DNA from: Tenacibaculum todarodis
Lineage (GTDB): Bacteria > Bacteroidota > Bacteroidia > Flavobacteriales > Flavobacteriaceae
Direction of reading: 5' to 3'
Assembly (NCBI RefSeq): GCF_001889045.1
Contig: NZ_CP018155.1
Coordinates: 1,111,001 to 1,175,000 of the forward strand
Length of the DNA: 64,000 nt
Made by a program: the position numbers and the translations under genes. Shown in pieces: positions 26,612 through 33,877 of the stretch; positions within the stretch are counted from its first letter, which is position 1; every line of letters begins with the position of its first letter. The notes beneath the pieces are model-generated. The model did no database searches. It worked only from the letters and a program-made list of their open reading frames with translations, and was not told the DNA's origin.

Positions 26612-28846
26612 ATGAGAAAATTAGCAACGCTATTGTTAGCTGTTCTTTTTGTTTCTACTTCCGCTTTAGCGCAAGAAGCACCAAAGAAAGAAAAACAGCC
26701 GCAAGACGCAAGAGTAGATCAAAACAAATTTCGTCAATTAAAAGACGTATTACCAACACCAAACGATCAACGTACAGCTTCTGGAGCTCCAGGACACCAA
26801 TACACACAACAAAAGGTTGATTATGTAATGGACATTCGTTTAGACGAAGCAAACGATAGAATTTATGGTGATGAAACAATTACTTATCACAACAATTCTA
26901 AAGATGCATTAGAGTATTTATGGGTTCAATTAGACCAAAATATGCGTGCACCAGATTCCAAAACTCCATTAGCACAATCTAAAGGTGCTAGCGGATGGCA
27001 AACTCCAGACCAGTTTGTAACAACTAACATGGGTAAAGCTAAAGACTTTGGTTTTAAAATTGAAGCTGTAAAATATGAAGATGGTAGAGATTTATCGCAT
27101 ACTATTAACAGAACTATGATGCGTATTAACTTACCACAACCATTAGCTTCTGGAAGTACTTTTAAATTCAGAATTAAATGGAATTATTTAATTAATGACA
27201 TTAATAAAGACGGAGGACGTTCTGGATTAGAAACATTTCCTGACGGAAATAAAAACTACACAATTGCTCAATTCTTTCCACGTTTAGCAGTTTATGACAA
27301 TGTAGAAGGATGGCAAAACATGCAGTTTTGGGGTCGTTCTGAATTTGCTTTAGAATTTGGAGATTACGATGTTAAACTTACTGTTCCTGCAGATCATATT
27401 ACGGAAGCAACGGGTGAATTACAAAACGAAAAAGATGTTTTAACAAGAACACAACGTAAACGTTTTGAACAAGCTAGAAAATCTTTTAAAAACCCTGTAA
27501 TGATTGTTACGCAAGCAGAAGCAGAAGTAGCAGAAAAAGGGCGTTCTACAAAAACTAAAACTTGGCACTTTAAAGCAAAAAATGTACGTGATTACGCATT
27601 TGCTTCATCAAGAAAATACATTTGGGATGCAATGGCAACCAACGTTAATGGTAAAACAGTAATGGCTATTTCATTATACCCAAAAGAAGGAAATCCTTTA
27701 TGGGAAGAGCATTCTACAAGAGCAGTTGCAACTACTTTAGTTGAATATTCTAAATTAACTTTTGATTATCCGTATTCTAAAGCAATTTCTGTACACTCAG
27801 AAAGACAAGGAATGGAATACCCAATGATTTGTTTCAACTTTGGTAGACCAAATCCAGACGGAACGTATTCAGATAGAACTAAAAAAGGAATGATTGGTGT
27901 AATTATACACGAAGTTGGTCACAACTTTTTTCCAATGATTGTAAATTCTGATGAAAGACAATGGACTTGGATGGACGAAGGTTTAAACTCTTTTGTTGAA
28001 ATTTTAGCTGAAGATGTTTATGATCCAGTATTATTTGCTTCAAACCCAGCAAAAGACATTACAAGATATATGGGCGGAGATCAATCTAACATCTCTCCTA
28101 TTATGTCTCAAGGTGATTATGTAAAACAATTTGGACCAAACGCTTATTCTAAACCTGCTGCAGGTTTATATATGTTGCGTAAAACAATTATGGGACCAGA
28201 ATTATTTGATTATGCTTTTAGAACATACTCTAAAAGATGGATGTTTAAACACCCAACACCTGCAGATTTCTTTAGAACAATGGAAGATGCATCTGGTATG
28301 GATTTAGATTGGTTCTGGAGAGGATGGTTCTACACAACAGATTATGTAGATTTAGGAATTAAAGAAGTTAAACCTTTATATTTAACTGACAAACCTAACG
28401 AAAGAACTGCCGGATTAATTAAACAATATCCTGCTTATTTTAAAGGTTTAGGTGAATTAATGTTCTTAACAACTAAAAAAGAAGATTCAAATTCTGCTGC
28501 ATTAGACAAGCATTTAGCTACGTTATCTGCTGATAAAAAAGCAGCTTTAAAAGAAACGCCTAAGTTTATGTATCAAGTTGAATTTGAAAAGCCAGGTGGA
28601 ATACCAATGCCAATTATTGTTGAGTTAACATACGCAGATGGAACTAAAAAACGTGAAACGTTCCCAGCTCAAATTTGGATGAAAGATGATGCTAAAGTTT
28701 ATAGAGTATTTACTTCTGCTCAAGAAGTTACAAATATTACTGTAGATCCAGATTTTGAAACTGCAGATGTTGACACGTCTAACAATAGCTGGCCTAAAAA
28801 GGAAGCTAATAAGTTTGATAATTTTAAAAACAAAACTAAAGGGTAA
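26612..28846 (+). CDS. M1 family zinc metallopeptidase, secreted, copy 2
   Basis: A protein of 744 residues with a signal peptide (1-20, ending ALAQ). It is colinear with the preceding gene, including identical stretches such as MIVNSDERQWTWMDEGLNS. The zinc motif HEVGH is at 433-437. It has the same GMEYP loop and the same C-terminal DFETADVDTSNNSWPKK end. It differs by an insert of about 35 residues near the C-terminal third (around residues 585-650). It has its own terminator and, given the terminator upstream, its own promoter. Tandem duplication with divergence suggests different peptide preferences. Confidence 0.9.
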   Translation: MRKLATLLLAVLFVSTSALAQEAPKKEKQPQDARVDQNKFRQLKDVLPTPNDQRTASGAPGHQYTQQKVDYVMDIRLDEANDRIYGDETITYHNNSKDALEYLWVQLDQNMRAPDSKTPLAQSKGASGWQTPDQFVTTNMGKAKDFGFKIEAVKYEDGRDLSHTINRTMMRINLPQPLASGSTFKFRIKWNYLINDINKDGGRSGLETFPDGNKNYTIAQFFPRLAVYDNVEGWQNMQFWGRSEFALEFGDYDVKLTVPADHITEATGELQNEKDVLTRTQRKRFEQARKSFKNPVMIVTQAEAEVAEKGRSTKTKTWHFKAKNVRDYAFASSRKYIWDAMATNVNGKTVMAISLYPKEGNPLWEEHSTRAVATTLVEYSKLTFDYPYSKAISVHSERQGMEYPMICFNFGRPNPDGTYSDRTKKGMIGVIIHEVGHNFFPMIVNSDERQWTWMDEGLNSFVEILAEDVYDPVLFASNPAKDITRYMGGDQSNISPIMSQGDYVKQFGPNAYSKPAAGLYMLRKTIMGPELFDYAFRTYSKRWMFKHPTPADFFRTMEDASGMDLDWFWRGWFYTTDYVDLGIKEVKPLYLTDKPNERTAGLIKQYPAYFKGLGELMFLTTKKEDSNSAALDKHLATLSADKKAALKETPKFMYQVEFEKPGGIPMPIIVELTYADGTKKRETFPAQIWMKDDAKVYRVFTSAQEVTNITVDPDFETADVDTSNNSWPKKEANKFDNFKNKTKG

Positions 28847-28867
28847 TTACTTATTCTTTAATACTAT

Positions 28868-28897
28868 AAAAGCGCAACCAAATTGGTTGCGCTTTTT
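28868..28897 (+). terminator. Rho-independent terminator after second M1 peptidase
   Basis: A perfect 13-bp stem, AAAAGCGCAACCA (28868-28880) with TGGTTGCGCTTTT (28884-28896), around a 3-base loop, followed by T. Confidence 0.9.
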
Positions 28898-28938
28898 GTT
28901 TAAAATCTAGTTTGCTTCTAAACTTGTTTTTAGGTAAA

Positions 28939-28951
28939 TTCGCTAACGTTG
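28939..28951 (-). repeat. Left copy of 13-bp inverted repeat flanking the SDR/HxlR segment
   Basis: TTCGCTAACGTTG here is exactly inverted at 31702-31714. Read inwards from each end, similarity extends outwards for about eight more bases (CTTATA next to the 13-mer, with one small gap). The 28.9-29.1 kb gap otherwise holds no gene that I can see. Confidence 0.65.
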
Positions 28952-29125
28952 AATATAAGTCATTATAACGACGCATATTCAGAAATACATTGTAGCCAAT
29001 AAGAAAACACTCAAACTTTATTTAAAAACCTGAGTGAAATTTAGCCTTAAAAACCTGATTAATAGTTCATATTATGATTTTTAAGTATCTATAATTGATT
29101 AAAAAAAATTATACGCTACCATTTT

Positions 29126-29986
29126 TTATTTTTCAATGGAATGTGCAAGTTCTTGAGAAAAGTCGGTGAAATTACGAGGCTTACGTCCTAAAACATTTTC
29201 TACTGTATCTGTTACAGAAGTATAATCTCCTACTGTAAACCACTCAAACATTTCTCCAAATTCTACAGCTAACCAATCTCCTACCCCAGCTTGTTTATAG
29301 GCTCCAATTAAAGCTTCTTTTGGTATATCCACATAATTAATTTGTTTACCACTAGCTGTTGTCAACAATGCAGCATGCTGCGCAGATGTAAGGGCTTCTG
29401 GTCCGGTTAGACAATACGTTTTTCCTGAATGCCCATCTTCTGTTAAAGCCTTTACGGCTACTGCAGCAACATCATTAATATCTACCAAACTAAGTGCAGT
29501 ATCTCCAAAGCAGGAATAAAAATTTCCTTCAGCATTAATTGTTTCAAGATTTAGATAAAAATACTGAAAGAACATATTTGGTTGAATTAATGTGTAATCT
29601 AAACCAGAATTCTTAATTAATTCGTCTGTAATTGCATGTACGCGTATTGGTCCAGATTGAGCATCTTTTCTTGCTTTATAACCAGATTGCTTAACAAGGT
29701 GTTTTACACCAGCTTCTTTTGCTGCAGTAACTATGTTTTCTACCCACTCTTGAGCCTTAGGGTGTATAGGTGTTAATACGTAAATTTTTTCTACGCCTTC
29801 GAAAGCAGTAACTAATGATGCTACATCATCGAAATTACCAATACGAATTTGATTTTCTTCTAGACCAAGCTTTGATGTATCACTATGATCATTTGCCATA
29901 ATACCAAAATCGACTTGATTTTCTTTTAATTGGTTCACGATTGTTGAGCCTGTATTTCCTGTTGCTCCTAATACTAAAATATTCAT
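29126..29986 (-). CDS. NmrA-like / QorB-type NAD(P)H-dependent oxidoreductase
   Basis: A protein of 286 residues, the same length as E. coli QorB (YtfG). The Rossmann dinucleotide motif GATGNTGSTIV is at residues 7-17. The HLVKQSGYKARKDAQSGPIR segment in the middle and the absence of the SDR Tyr-x3-Lys pair fit the atypical SDR/NmrA group. Relatives reduce quinones or act as redox sensors. It lies 17 bases downstream of a second SDR gene and is divergent from an HxlR-type regulator, as ytfG is from ytfH in E. coli. Confidence 0.85.
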   Translation of the reverse strand: MNILVLGATGNTGSTIVNQLKENQVDFGIMANDHSDTSKLGLEENQIRIGNFDDVASLVTAFEGVEKIYVLTPIHPKAQEWVENIVTAAKEAGVKHLVKQSGYKARKDAQSGPIRVHAITDELIKNSGLDYTLIQPNMFFQYFYLNLETINAEGNFYSCFGDTALSLVDINDVAAVAVKALTEDGHSGKTYCLTGPEALTSAQHAALLTTASGKQINYVDIPKEALIGAYKQAGVGDWLAVEFGEMFEWFTVGDYTSVTDTVENVLGRKPRNFTDFSQELAHSIEK

Positions 29987-30003
29987 TTTGTTGTTTTTAT
30001 TTA

Positions 30004-31026
30004 TTAATTATTATTCATAAGTTGTTTTACACAAGCTGCCGTGTCTAAAATTGATTTTTCGAATGAAATCGGTTTCCAATCAAAAACTTCCATCGTCTGG
30101 CTTACATCTGCATGATATGTATTTCCAATAAAAGGCTTCATTGCTTTCAAATCACTATTAAATCTTGACATAAATTTTAATAGAGAATTTGGACCTTCAA
30201 GTGTGCTAACTTTTTTATTGCCATTTGATTTTAAGATTTTAGCCATTTCCTTAAATGAATATGGTTTTTCTGACGCTACTACAAATCTTCTCCCATTTGC
30301 CTTCTCATTTTCTAATGCTTTTACATGAATAAGAGCAACATCTCTTACATCAGACATATTCATTGCTGCTTTTGCAAGCATTGGCATTTTACCAGTAATC
30401 ATATCTTTAACAATATTCATTGATTCACCTGCAATTTTATTAGACAAGGTTGGTCCCCAAATTCCTCCTGGATTTATAACAACCAACTCTAACCTATTTT
30501 CACCCTTTTGTTCTTTAATAAAATCCCAAGCACTTTTTTCGGCAAGTGTTTTACTCTTAACATAAGCCGTCATATTTTTTGCATTTGTATTTGTCCAGGT
30601 ATCTTCGGTTATGTTTATCGACTTATTGGCATCTTCAAACATAGCAACCAAAGAAGAAGTTAAAACAACACGTTTAACACCTGCCTTTTTTGCAAACCTT
30701 AAAGCTCGTTGTGTACCTTCAATGGCAGGTTTTATTAATTCATTTTCATCTTTAGGCTCTGTAGTAACATAAGGAGATGCAATATGCAAGACATAATCGC
30801 AACCTTGCATTGCTTCTTTCCAGCCATCATTATTTAAAAGATTGAGTTCACAAAACTCTAAATTGCCATTTGGCTCAACTTCATTTTGAATCGCTTTTGT
30901 TAATTGTGCTGTTTTAGATAAGTTTCTTACAGAACCGCGAACAGAATATCCCTTTTTTAATAATTCTGCAGCAGTGTGTAAACCAACATATCCTGAAATT
31001 CCTGTTACTAATACTTTTTTCATCAT
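30004..31026 (-). CDS. SDR family NAD(P)-dependent epimerase/reductase, dihydroflavonol-4-reductase-like
   Basis: A protein of 340 residues; two adjacent ATG codons make the start MMKK or MKK. The N-terminal NADP motif is VTGISGYVGLHTAAELL (about 7-23). LHIASPYVT and VVLTSSLVAM are next, and the catalytic Tyr-x3-Lys is the YVKSK of MTAYVKSKTLAEKSAW. This places it in the extended SDR group of ketone or aldehyde reductases related to dihydroflavonol reductase. The substrate is unknown. It shares an operon with the QorB-like gene behind an HxlR-controlled promoter, so carbonyl or quinone detoxification is likely. Confidence 0.85.
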   Translation of the reverse strand: MMKKVLVTGISGYVGLHTAAELLKKGYSVRGSVRNLSKTAQLTKAIQNEVEPNGNLEFCELNLLNNDGWKEAMQGCDYVLHIASPYVTTEPKDENELIKPAIEGTQRALRFAKKAGVKRVVLTSSLVAMFEDANKSINITEDTWTNTNAKNMTAYVKSKTLAEKSAWDFIKEQKGENRLELVVINPGGIWGPTLSNKIAGESMNIVKDMITGKMPMLAKAAMNMSDVRDVALIHVKALENEKANGRRFVVASEKPYSFKEMAKILKSNGNKKVSTLEGPNSLLKFMSRFNSDLKAMKPFIGNTYHADVSQTMEVFDWKPISFEKSILDTAACVKQLMNNN

Positions 31027-31053
31027 CTATAAATTTTATAATTACAATAAATT

Positions 31054-31107
31054 ATTACTTGCTAATTGCAAGCAAAGGTAGTATTTTACTTTTATTTTAC
31101 AAGTAAT
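31054..31107. promoter_or_regulatory. Operator-like inverted repeats between SDR operon and hxlR-type gene
   Basis: CTTGC-TAATT-GCAAG (31058-31072) is a perfect 5-5-5 palindrome, and ATTACTTG (31054-31061) is inverted at a distance as CAAGTAAT (31100-31107). The first palindrome directly abuts the SDR -7 element on its transcript side, and the distant arm covers the SDR -33 element, so a dimeric regulator bound here would block that promoter. The regulator gene lies directly alongside. Confidence 0.5.
31073..31102 (-). promoter_or_regulatory. Promoter of the SDR operon (-33 TTG, 19-bp spacer, -7 TACCTTTG)
   Basis: On the minus strand, TTG (31100-31102) is followed after exactly 19 bases by TACCTTTG (31073-31080). 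This is the full Bacteroidota consensus TTG-N19-21-TAnnTTTG. It is the best two-part vegetative promoter that I found in the window. Confidence 0.65.
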
Positions 31108-31120
31108 AAATAAAAAAATG

Positions 31121-31128
31121 TATTTTTG
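31121..31128 (+). promoter_or_regulatory. -7 promoter element for the HxlR-type regulator
   Basis: TATTTTTG (TAnnTTTG) lies 27 bases before the ATG at 31156, just beyond the CAAGTAAT operator arm. Autoregulation is plausible. Confidence 0.5.
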
Positions 31129-31155
31129 CTATATTATTTTATATAAAATTTATAG

Positions 31156-31578
31156 ATGATGAAAAATAAATTTAGATGTGAGTGCCCTATTACAAGCGCT
31201 ATTGATATTATTGGAGACAAGTGGTCTTTAATAATTATTAAACAAATGTTGATTGAAGGAAAGAAAACATTTAAAGATTTTATTGAAAGCGAAGAAGCTA
31301 TAGCAACAAATATTTTGTCATCAAGGTTAAAAATGCTTGAAGAATTTAAAATTATAATAAAAGGAAAACTTCCTGAAAACAAAAAAACAAATATTTATAC
31401 TTTAACAGATAAAGGAATTGCATTAACACCAATAATTGTAGAATTATCAATTTGGAGCGACAATAATTTACGAGAATTTCATTCAGATTTATATCAAGGA
31501 GAGCAGATTGAAATTATAAGAGGTAACAAAGAAAAGTTTATTGAAAATATTATAGAAAATTATAAGAAAAAGATCTAA
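31156..31578 (+). CDS. HxlR family winged-helix transcriptional regulator
   Basis: A protein of 140 residues with the family opening CPITSAIDIIGDKWSLIIIK (C10 to K29) and a winged helix-turn-helix (about 25-100), including NILSSRLKMLEEFKII. C10, directly before Pro, occupies the position of the redox-sensing cysteine in YodB/HypR-type members; a second cysteine is at position 8. It probably represses the divergent SDR/QorB-like operon until a quinone or other electrophile modifies the cysteine. This role is inferred from the gene arrangement and the operator repeats. Confidence 0.9.
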   Translation: MMKNKFRCECPITSAIDIIGDKWSLIIIKQMLIEGKKTFKDFIESEEAIATNILSSRLKMLEEFKIIIKGKLPENKKTNIYTLTDKGIALTPIIVELSIWSDNNLREFHSDLYQGEQIEIIRGNKEKFIENIIENYKKKI

Positions 31579-31579
31579 C

Positions 31580-31714
31580 TACATTACCATATATAATTTA
31601 TTACTGGCTTCTCGCTTACTTACGAAAATCCTCTCGGACATTCTTGGTCAGTAATTATTTACTAAATTAGTTGCTTAAACAACGTAACAAAGCTTATACA
31701 ACAACGTTAGCGAA
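31580..31714. repeat. Structured non-coding segment with right copy of the flanking 13-bp repeat
   Basis: This 135-bp gap holds no gene. It contains an imperfect inverted repeat (TTACTG near 31604 with CAGTAA near 31650, extended by AT-rich pairs), a small GTTG/CAAC hairpin near 31670, and CAACGTTAGCGAA at 31702-31714, the exact inverse of 28939-28951. The overall look is of a dispersed repeat or the end of a mobile cassette. No integrase or transposase gene is present. Confidence 0.5.
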
Positions 31715-31719
31715 CTGAC

Positions 31720-32265
31720 ATGAAAACTCCAACTCTAGAACAACAAAAATATCCAATAGGACAACCAAATATTCCAACTATAATTACTTCAGAAGTTATT
31801 AAAGAGTGGATTACAACTTTAGATAGTTTTCCTGAGAAACTAGATACATTAACAGCTAATTTATCTGAAGAACAATTAAATACTCAATACAGAGATGGAG
31901 GTTGGTCTATAAGACAAGTTGTACATCATTGTTATGATAGTCATCAAAATTCTTATACACGTTTTAAATGGGCATTAACTGAAGATAAACCTTTAATAAA
32001 AGCTTATTATGAAGATCGCTGGGCAAAATTGCACGACTCTAAAAATGCGCCAATTATTCTTTCTATAAACGCCTTAAAAGCATTACATGCAAAATGGGTG
32101 TATTTATTAAAAGGGCTTTCTGATAGCGATTTAAACACTTATTTTGTGCATCCAAGTGGAAATGAAAAAGTAGGTTTAAAAGAAAATATTGGTATTTATG
32201 CATGGCATTGTAACCATCATTTTGCGCATATTGAAAATTTATTAATTAGAAAAAGTTGGATTTAA
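31720..32265 (+). CDS. YfiT/DinB family bacillithiol transferase-like protein
   Basis: A protein of 181 residues starting with the family's LEQQKYPIGQ stretch. The DinB-like helical bundle includes DGGWSIRQVVHHCYDSHQNS (about 64-83) and AWHCNHHFAHIENLL near the C-terminus; these histidines form the metal site of YfiT/BstA proteins. The homologues are metal-dependent S-transferases or hydrolases using low-molecular-weight thiols. It is cytoplasmic and stands at the head of a rightward group of three small genes. The exact thiol used in this organism is unknown. Confidence 0.88.
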   Translation: MKTPTLEQQKYPIGQPNIPTIITSEVIKEWITTLDSFPEKLDTLTANLSEEQLNTQYRDGGWSIRQVVHHCYDSHQNSYTRFKWALTEDKPLIKAYYEDRWAKLHDSKNAPIILSINALKALHAKWVYLLKGLSDSDLNTYFVHPSGNEKVGLKENIGIYAWHCNHHFAHIENLLIRKSWI

Positions 32266-32296
32266 TTTATATCTTTCAACTTCCAAACAAAAATTT

Positions 32297-32761
32297 ATGA
32301 AAACTGCACAACAATGGTTTGATGAATATGCCGTAAGTCATCAAAATGAAACCAATCAATTAATACATTATATCTGTGTTCCAGCTATATTTTTTAGTGT
32401 AATTGGTTTGTTTATGAGTATTCCTACAGGTTTTTTAACATCATTAAAACTATACAATCCATTATTAGAAAATTGGGCGTTTATTTTTGGTGCTTTAGTT
32501 TCCTTTTTATTTTACTTACGTTTAGGTTTTTGGTATTTTTTACAAATGATTTTTGTAATTCTGCTTTCAATTGCTGGGAATTATTGGATTAGCGGTAACT
32601 TTAATTTATTATGGTTTTCAATTGCTGTCTTTGTAATTGCTTGGATTGGTCAATTTTATGGTCATAAGGTTGAAGGTAAAAAACCATCGTTATTTAAAGA
32701 TTTACAGTTTTTATTGATTGGCCCTCTTTGGGTTATTCAGAAATTAGGAGGCAAAAAATAA
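32297..32761 (+). CDS. Mpo1/DUF962 family membrane protein
   Basis: A protein of 154 residues with the family opening QQWFDEYAVSHQNETNQLIH and four hydrophobic segments (about 28-45, 57-72, 75-90, 98-115). The conserved His residues (H15 and H24 at the N-terminus and the GQFYGHKVEGKKPS segment) match the iron ligands proposed for yeast Mpo1, a 2-hydroxy fatty acid dioxygenase. It sits in the inner membrane. The enzymatic role in bacteria is inferred from the yeast protein only. Confidence 0.85.
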   Translation: MKTAQQWFDEYAVSHQNETNQLIHYICVPAIFFSVIGLFMSIPTGFLTSLKLYNPLLENWAFIFGALVSFLFYLRLGFWYFLQMIFVILLSIAGNYWISGNFNLLWFSIAVFVIAWIGQFYGHKVEGKKPSLFKDLQFLLIGPLWVIQKLGGKK

Positions 32762-32765
32762 GTTT

Positions 32766-33104
32766 ATGAAAGAAGAAATTACATTCGAAGATTTTTTAAA
32801 AGTAGATGTAAGAATAGGAACAATTATAGAAGTAACCGATTTTCCTAAGGCACATAAACCTGCTTATCAATTACATATTGATTTTGGAGATTTAGGTATT
32901 AAAAAATCGAGTGCGCAAATAACAAATCTATATACAAAAGAAGATTTATTAAACCGACAAGTAACTGCAATTGTAAACTTTAAGCCAAGACAAATAGCTA
33001 ATTTTATGAGCGAATGTTTGGTTATTGGTGTTTATAATGAAAATGAAGAGGTTGTTTTATTACAAGCTTCTAAAGAGATTAAAAATGGTGAGCAGGTTAA
33101 TTAA
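32766..33104 (+). CDS. csaA: tRNA-binding domain protein CsaA
   Basis: A protein of 112 residues consisting of one OB-fold tRNA-binding domain: FEDFLKVDVRIGTIIEVTDF at the start, GIKKSSAQITNLYTKEDLL in the middle, and VNFKPRQIANFMSECLVIGV at the end. Length and sequence match CsaA, a dimeric export-related chaperone in Bacillus that binds tRNA-like structures. It is cytoplasmic. It begins 4 bases after the Mpo1-like gene. Its 3' end overlaps the convergent neighbour by 8 bases. Confidence 0.93.
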   Translation: MKEEITFEDFLKVDVRIGTIIEVTDFPKAHKPAYQLHIDFGDLGIKKSSAQITNLYTKEDLLNRQVTAIVNFKPRQIANFMSECLVIGVYNENEEVVLLQASKEIKNGEQVN

Positions 33105-33453
33105 ATATTAATTTCAAATGTAATTTTTTATCTGTTATTTTTTTAATCGACCATTCTTTAAAATCTATAAAATCTTTTTCTTCAGACAAAATTAAGGTTG
33201 TATTGTTTTTAATTTTCCAATAACCAATATTTAAATTCTTTTTATTTAATCTACAAATATTTAAGTTAAATTGATAAACTCCATTTTTCTCAAAAGTTAA
33301 TGTTCCATCTAATTTATCTTGATCATATTTTACAAACTTCATCAGTTTTTCATCTATATTTTCTATTTGCCAATTTACATATAACTTTTCATCAACCTGA
33401 GAAAAACTAAAATTAGCTATAAATAGAAATAGTATCAAAATAACTTTTATCAT
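33097..33453 (-). CDS. Secreted lipocalin-like small protein, unknown
   Basis: A protein of 118 residues with a signal peptide (1-18, ending FSFSQ). The mature part runs in short beta-strands: WQIENIDE, GTLTFEKNGVYQFNL, IGYWKIKNNTTLIL, EWSIKKITDKKLHLKL. This resembles small lipocalin-like proteins, which often measure a weight term against a reference in Bacteroidota. There is no clear lipobox, so it is probably periplasmic. I do not recognise a specific function. Confidence 0.65.
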   Translation of the reverse strand: MIKVILILFLFIANFSFSQVDEKLYVNWQIENIDEKLMKFVKYDQDKLDGTLTFEKNGVYQFNLNICRLNKKNLNIGYWKIKNNTTLILSEEKDFIDFKEWSIKKITDKKLHLKLIFN

Positions 33454-33456
33454 AAA

Positions 33457-33615
33457 TCAACTCTTCGGATTATTTAAAATAACCAAAGCTCCAATTACTC
33501 CTGGAATCCATCCGCAAAGCGTTAGCAAAAATATTATAAAAAAAGAACCGCAACCTTTTCCTAAAACCGATAAAGGTGGAAAAATGATTGCCAATAAAAC
33601 TCTAAAAAAACTCAT
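33457..33615 (-). CDS. YqaE/Pmp3 family small membrane protein
   Basis: A protein of 52 residues from the ATG at 33615. A longer in-frame reading exists, but its extra 28 residues are not membrane-like. The family core is plain: IIFPPLSVLGKGCG, a short loop, and LLTLCGWIPGVIGALVIL, making two membrane helices. Pmp3/YqaE proteins are stress-responsive membrane proteins that affect membrane potential in yeast and plants. It is transcribed leftward, 3 bases ahead of the lipocalin-like gene. Confidence 0.92.
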   Translation of the reverse strand: MSFFRVLLAIIFPPLSVLGKGCGSFFIIFLLTLCGWIPGVIGALVILNNPKS

Positions 33616-33683
33616 AGTACAATTTGGGTTAGTACTATAAAGACGCTTAATTACTGGTTTTGTTACAAAAAAATAAGTTGCAT

Positions 33684-33780
33684 AGTTACAAAGTTGCAAA
33701 GCTAAGCTTTATAACTCTGTAACTCTGTAACTCTGTAACTTTGAAACTTTGAGACTTTGAGACTTTGAGACTTTGAAACT
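33684..33780. repeat. 8-bp tandem repeat tract with inverted flank
   Basis: Eight consecutive 8-bp units (33712-33775) with a partial ninth: TAACTCTG three times, TAACTTTG, AAACTTTG, AGACTTTG three times. The preceding 33684-33701 (AGTTACAAAGTTGCAAAG) is the inverted complement of the same unit, so the whole can fold. It lies in the gap between M14 and YqaE genes. A 12-base A run follows. Confidence 0.85.
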
Positions 33781-33805
33781 AAAAAAAAAAAACATCTTAT
33801 CTCAA

Positions 33806-33833
33806 TTGTCATTTCGACCATAGGAGAAATCTC
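33806..33833. repeat. REP-like palindrome
   Basis: TTGTCATTTCGACC continues into AGGAGAAATCTC, giving an ATTTC/GAAAT stem. The pattern matches the dispersed GTCATTTCGA...GAGAAATCTC palindromes known from many Bacteroidota genomes. A T-run follows on the plus strand. Confidence 0.65.
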
Positions 33834-33877
33834 TTTTTTTTGACTGCTACTGTCAACTGAATACAGAATACCGAAAC

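Noticed and set aside
31580-31714. Integron attC site with integrase
   Set aside because: The ends only resemble such sites loosely and no tyrosine recombinase gene is in the window; kept only as a structured repeat.
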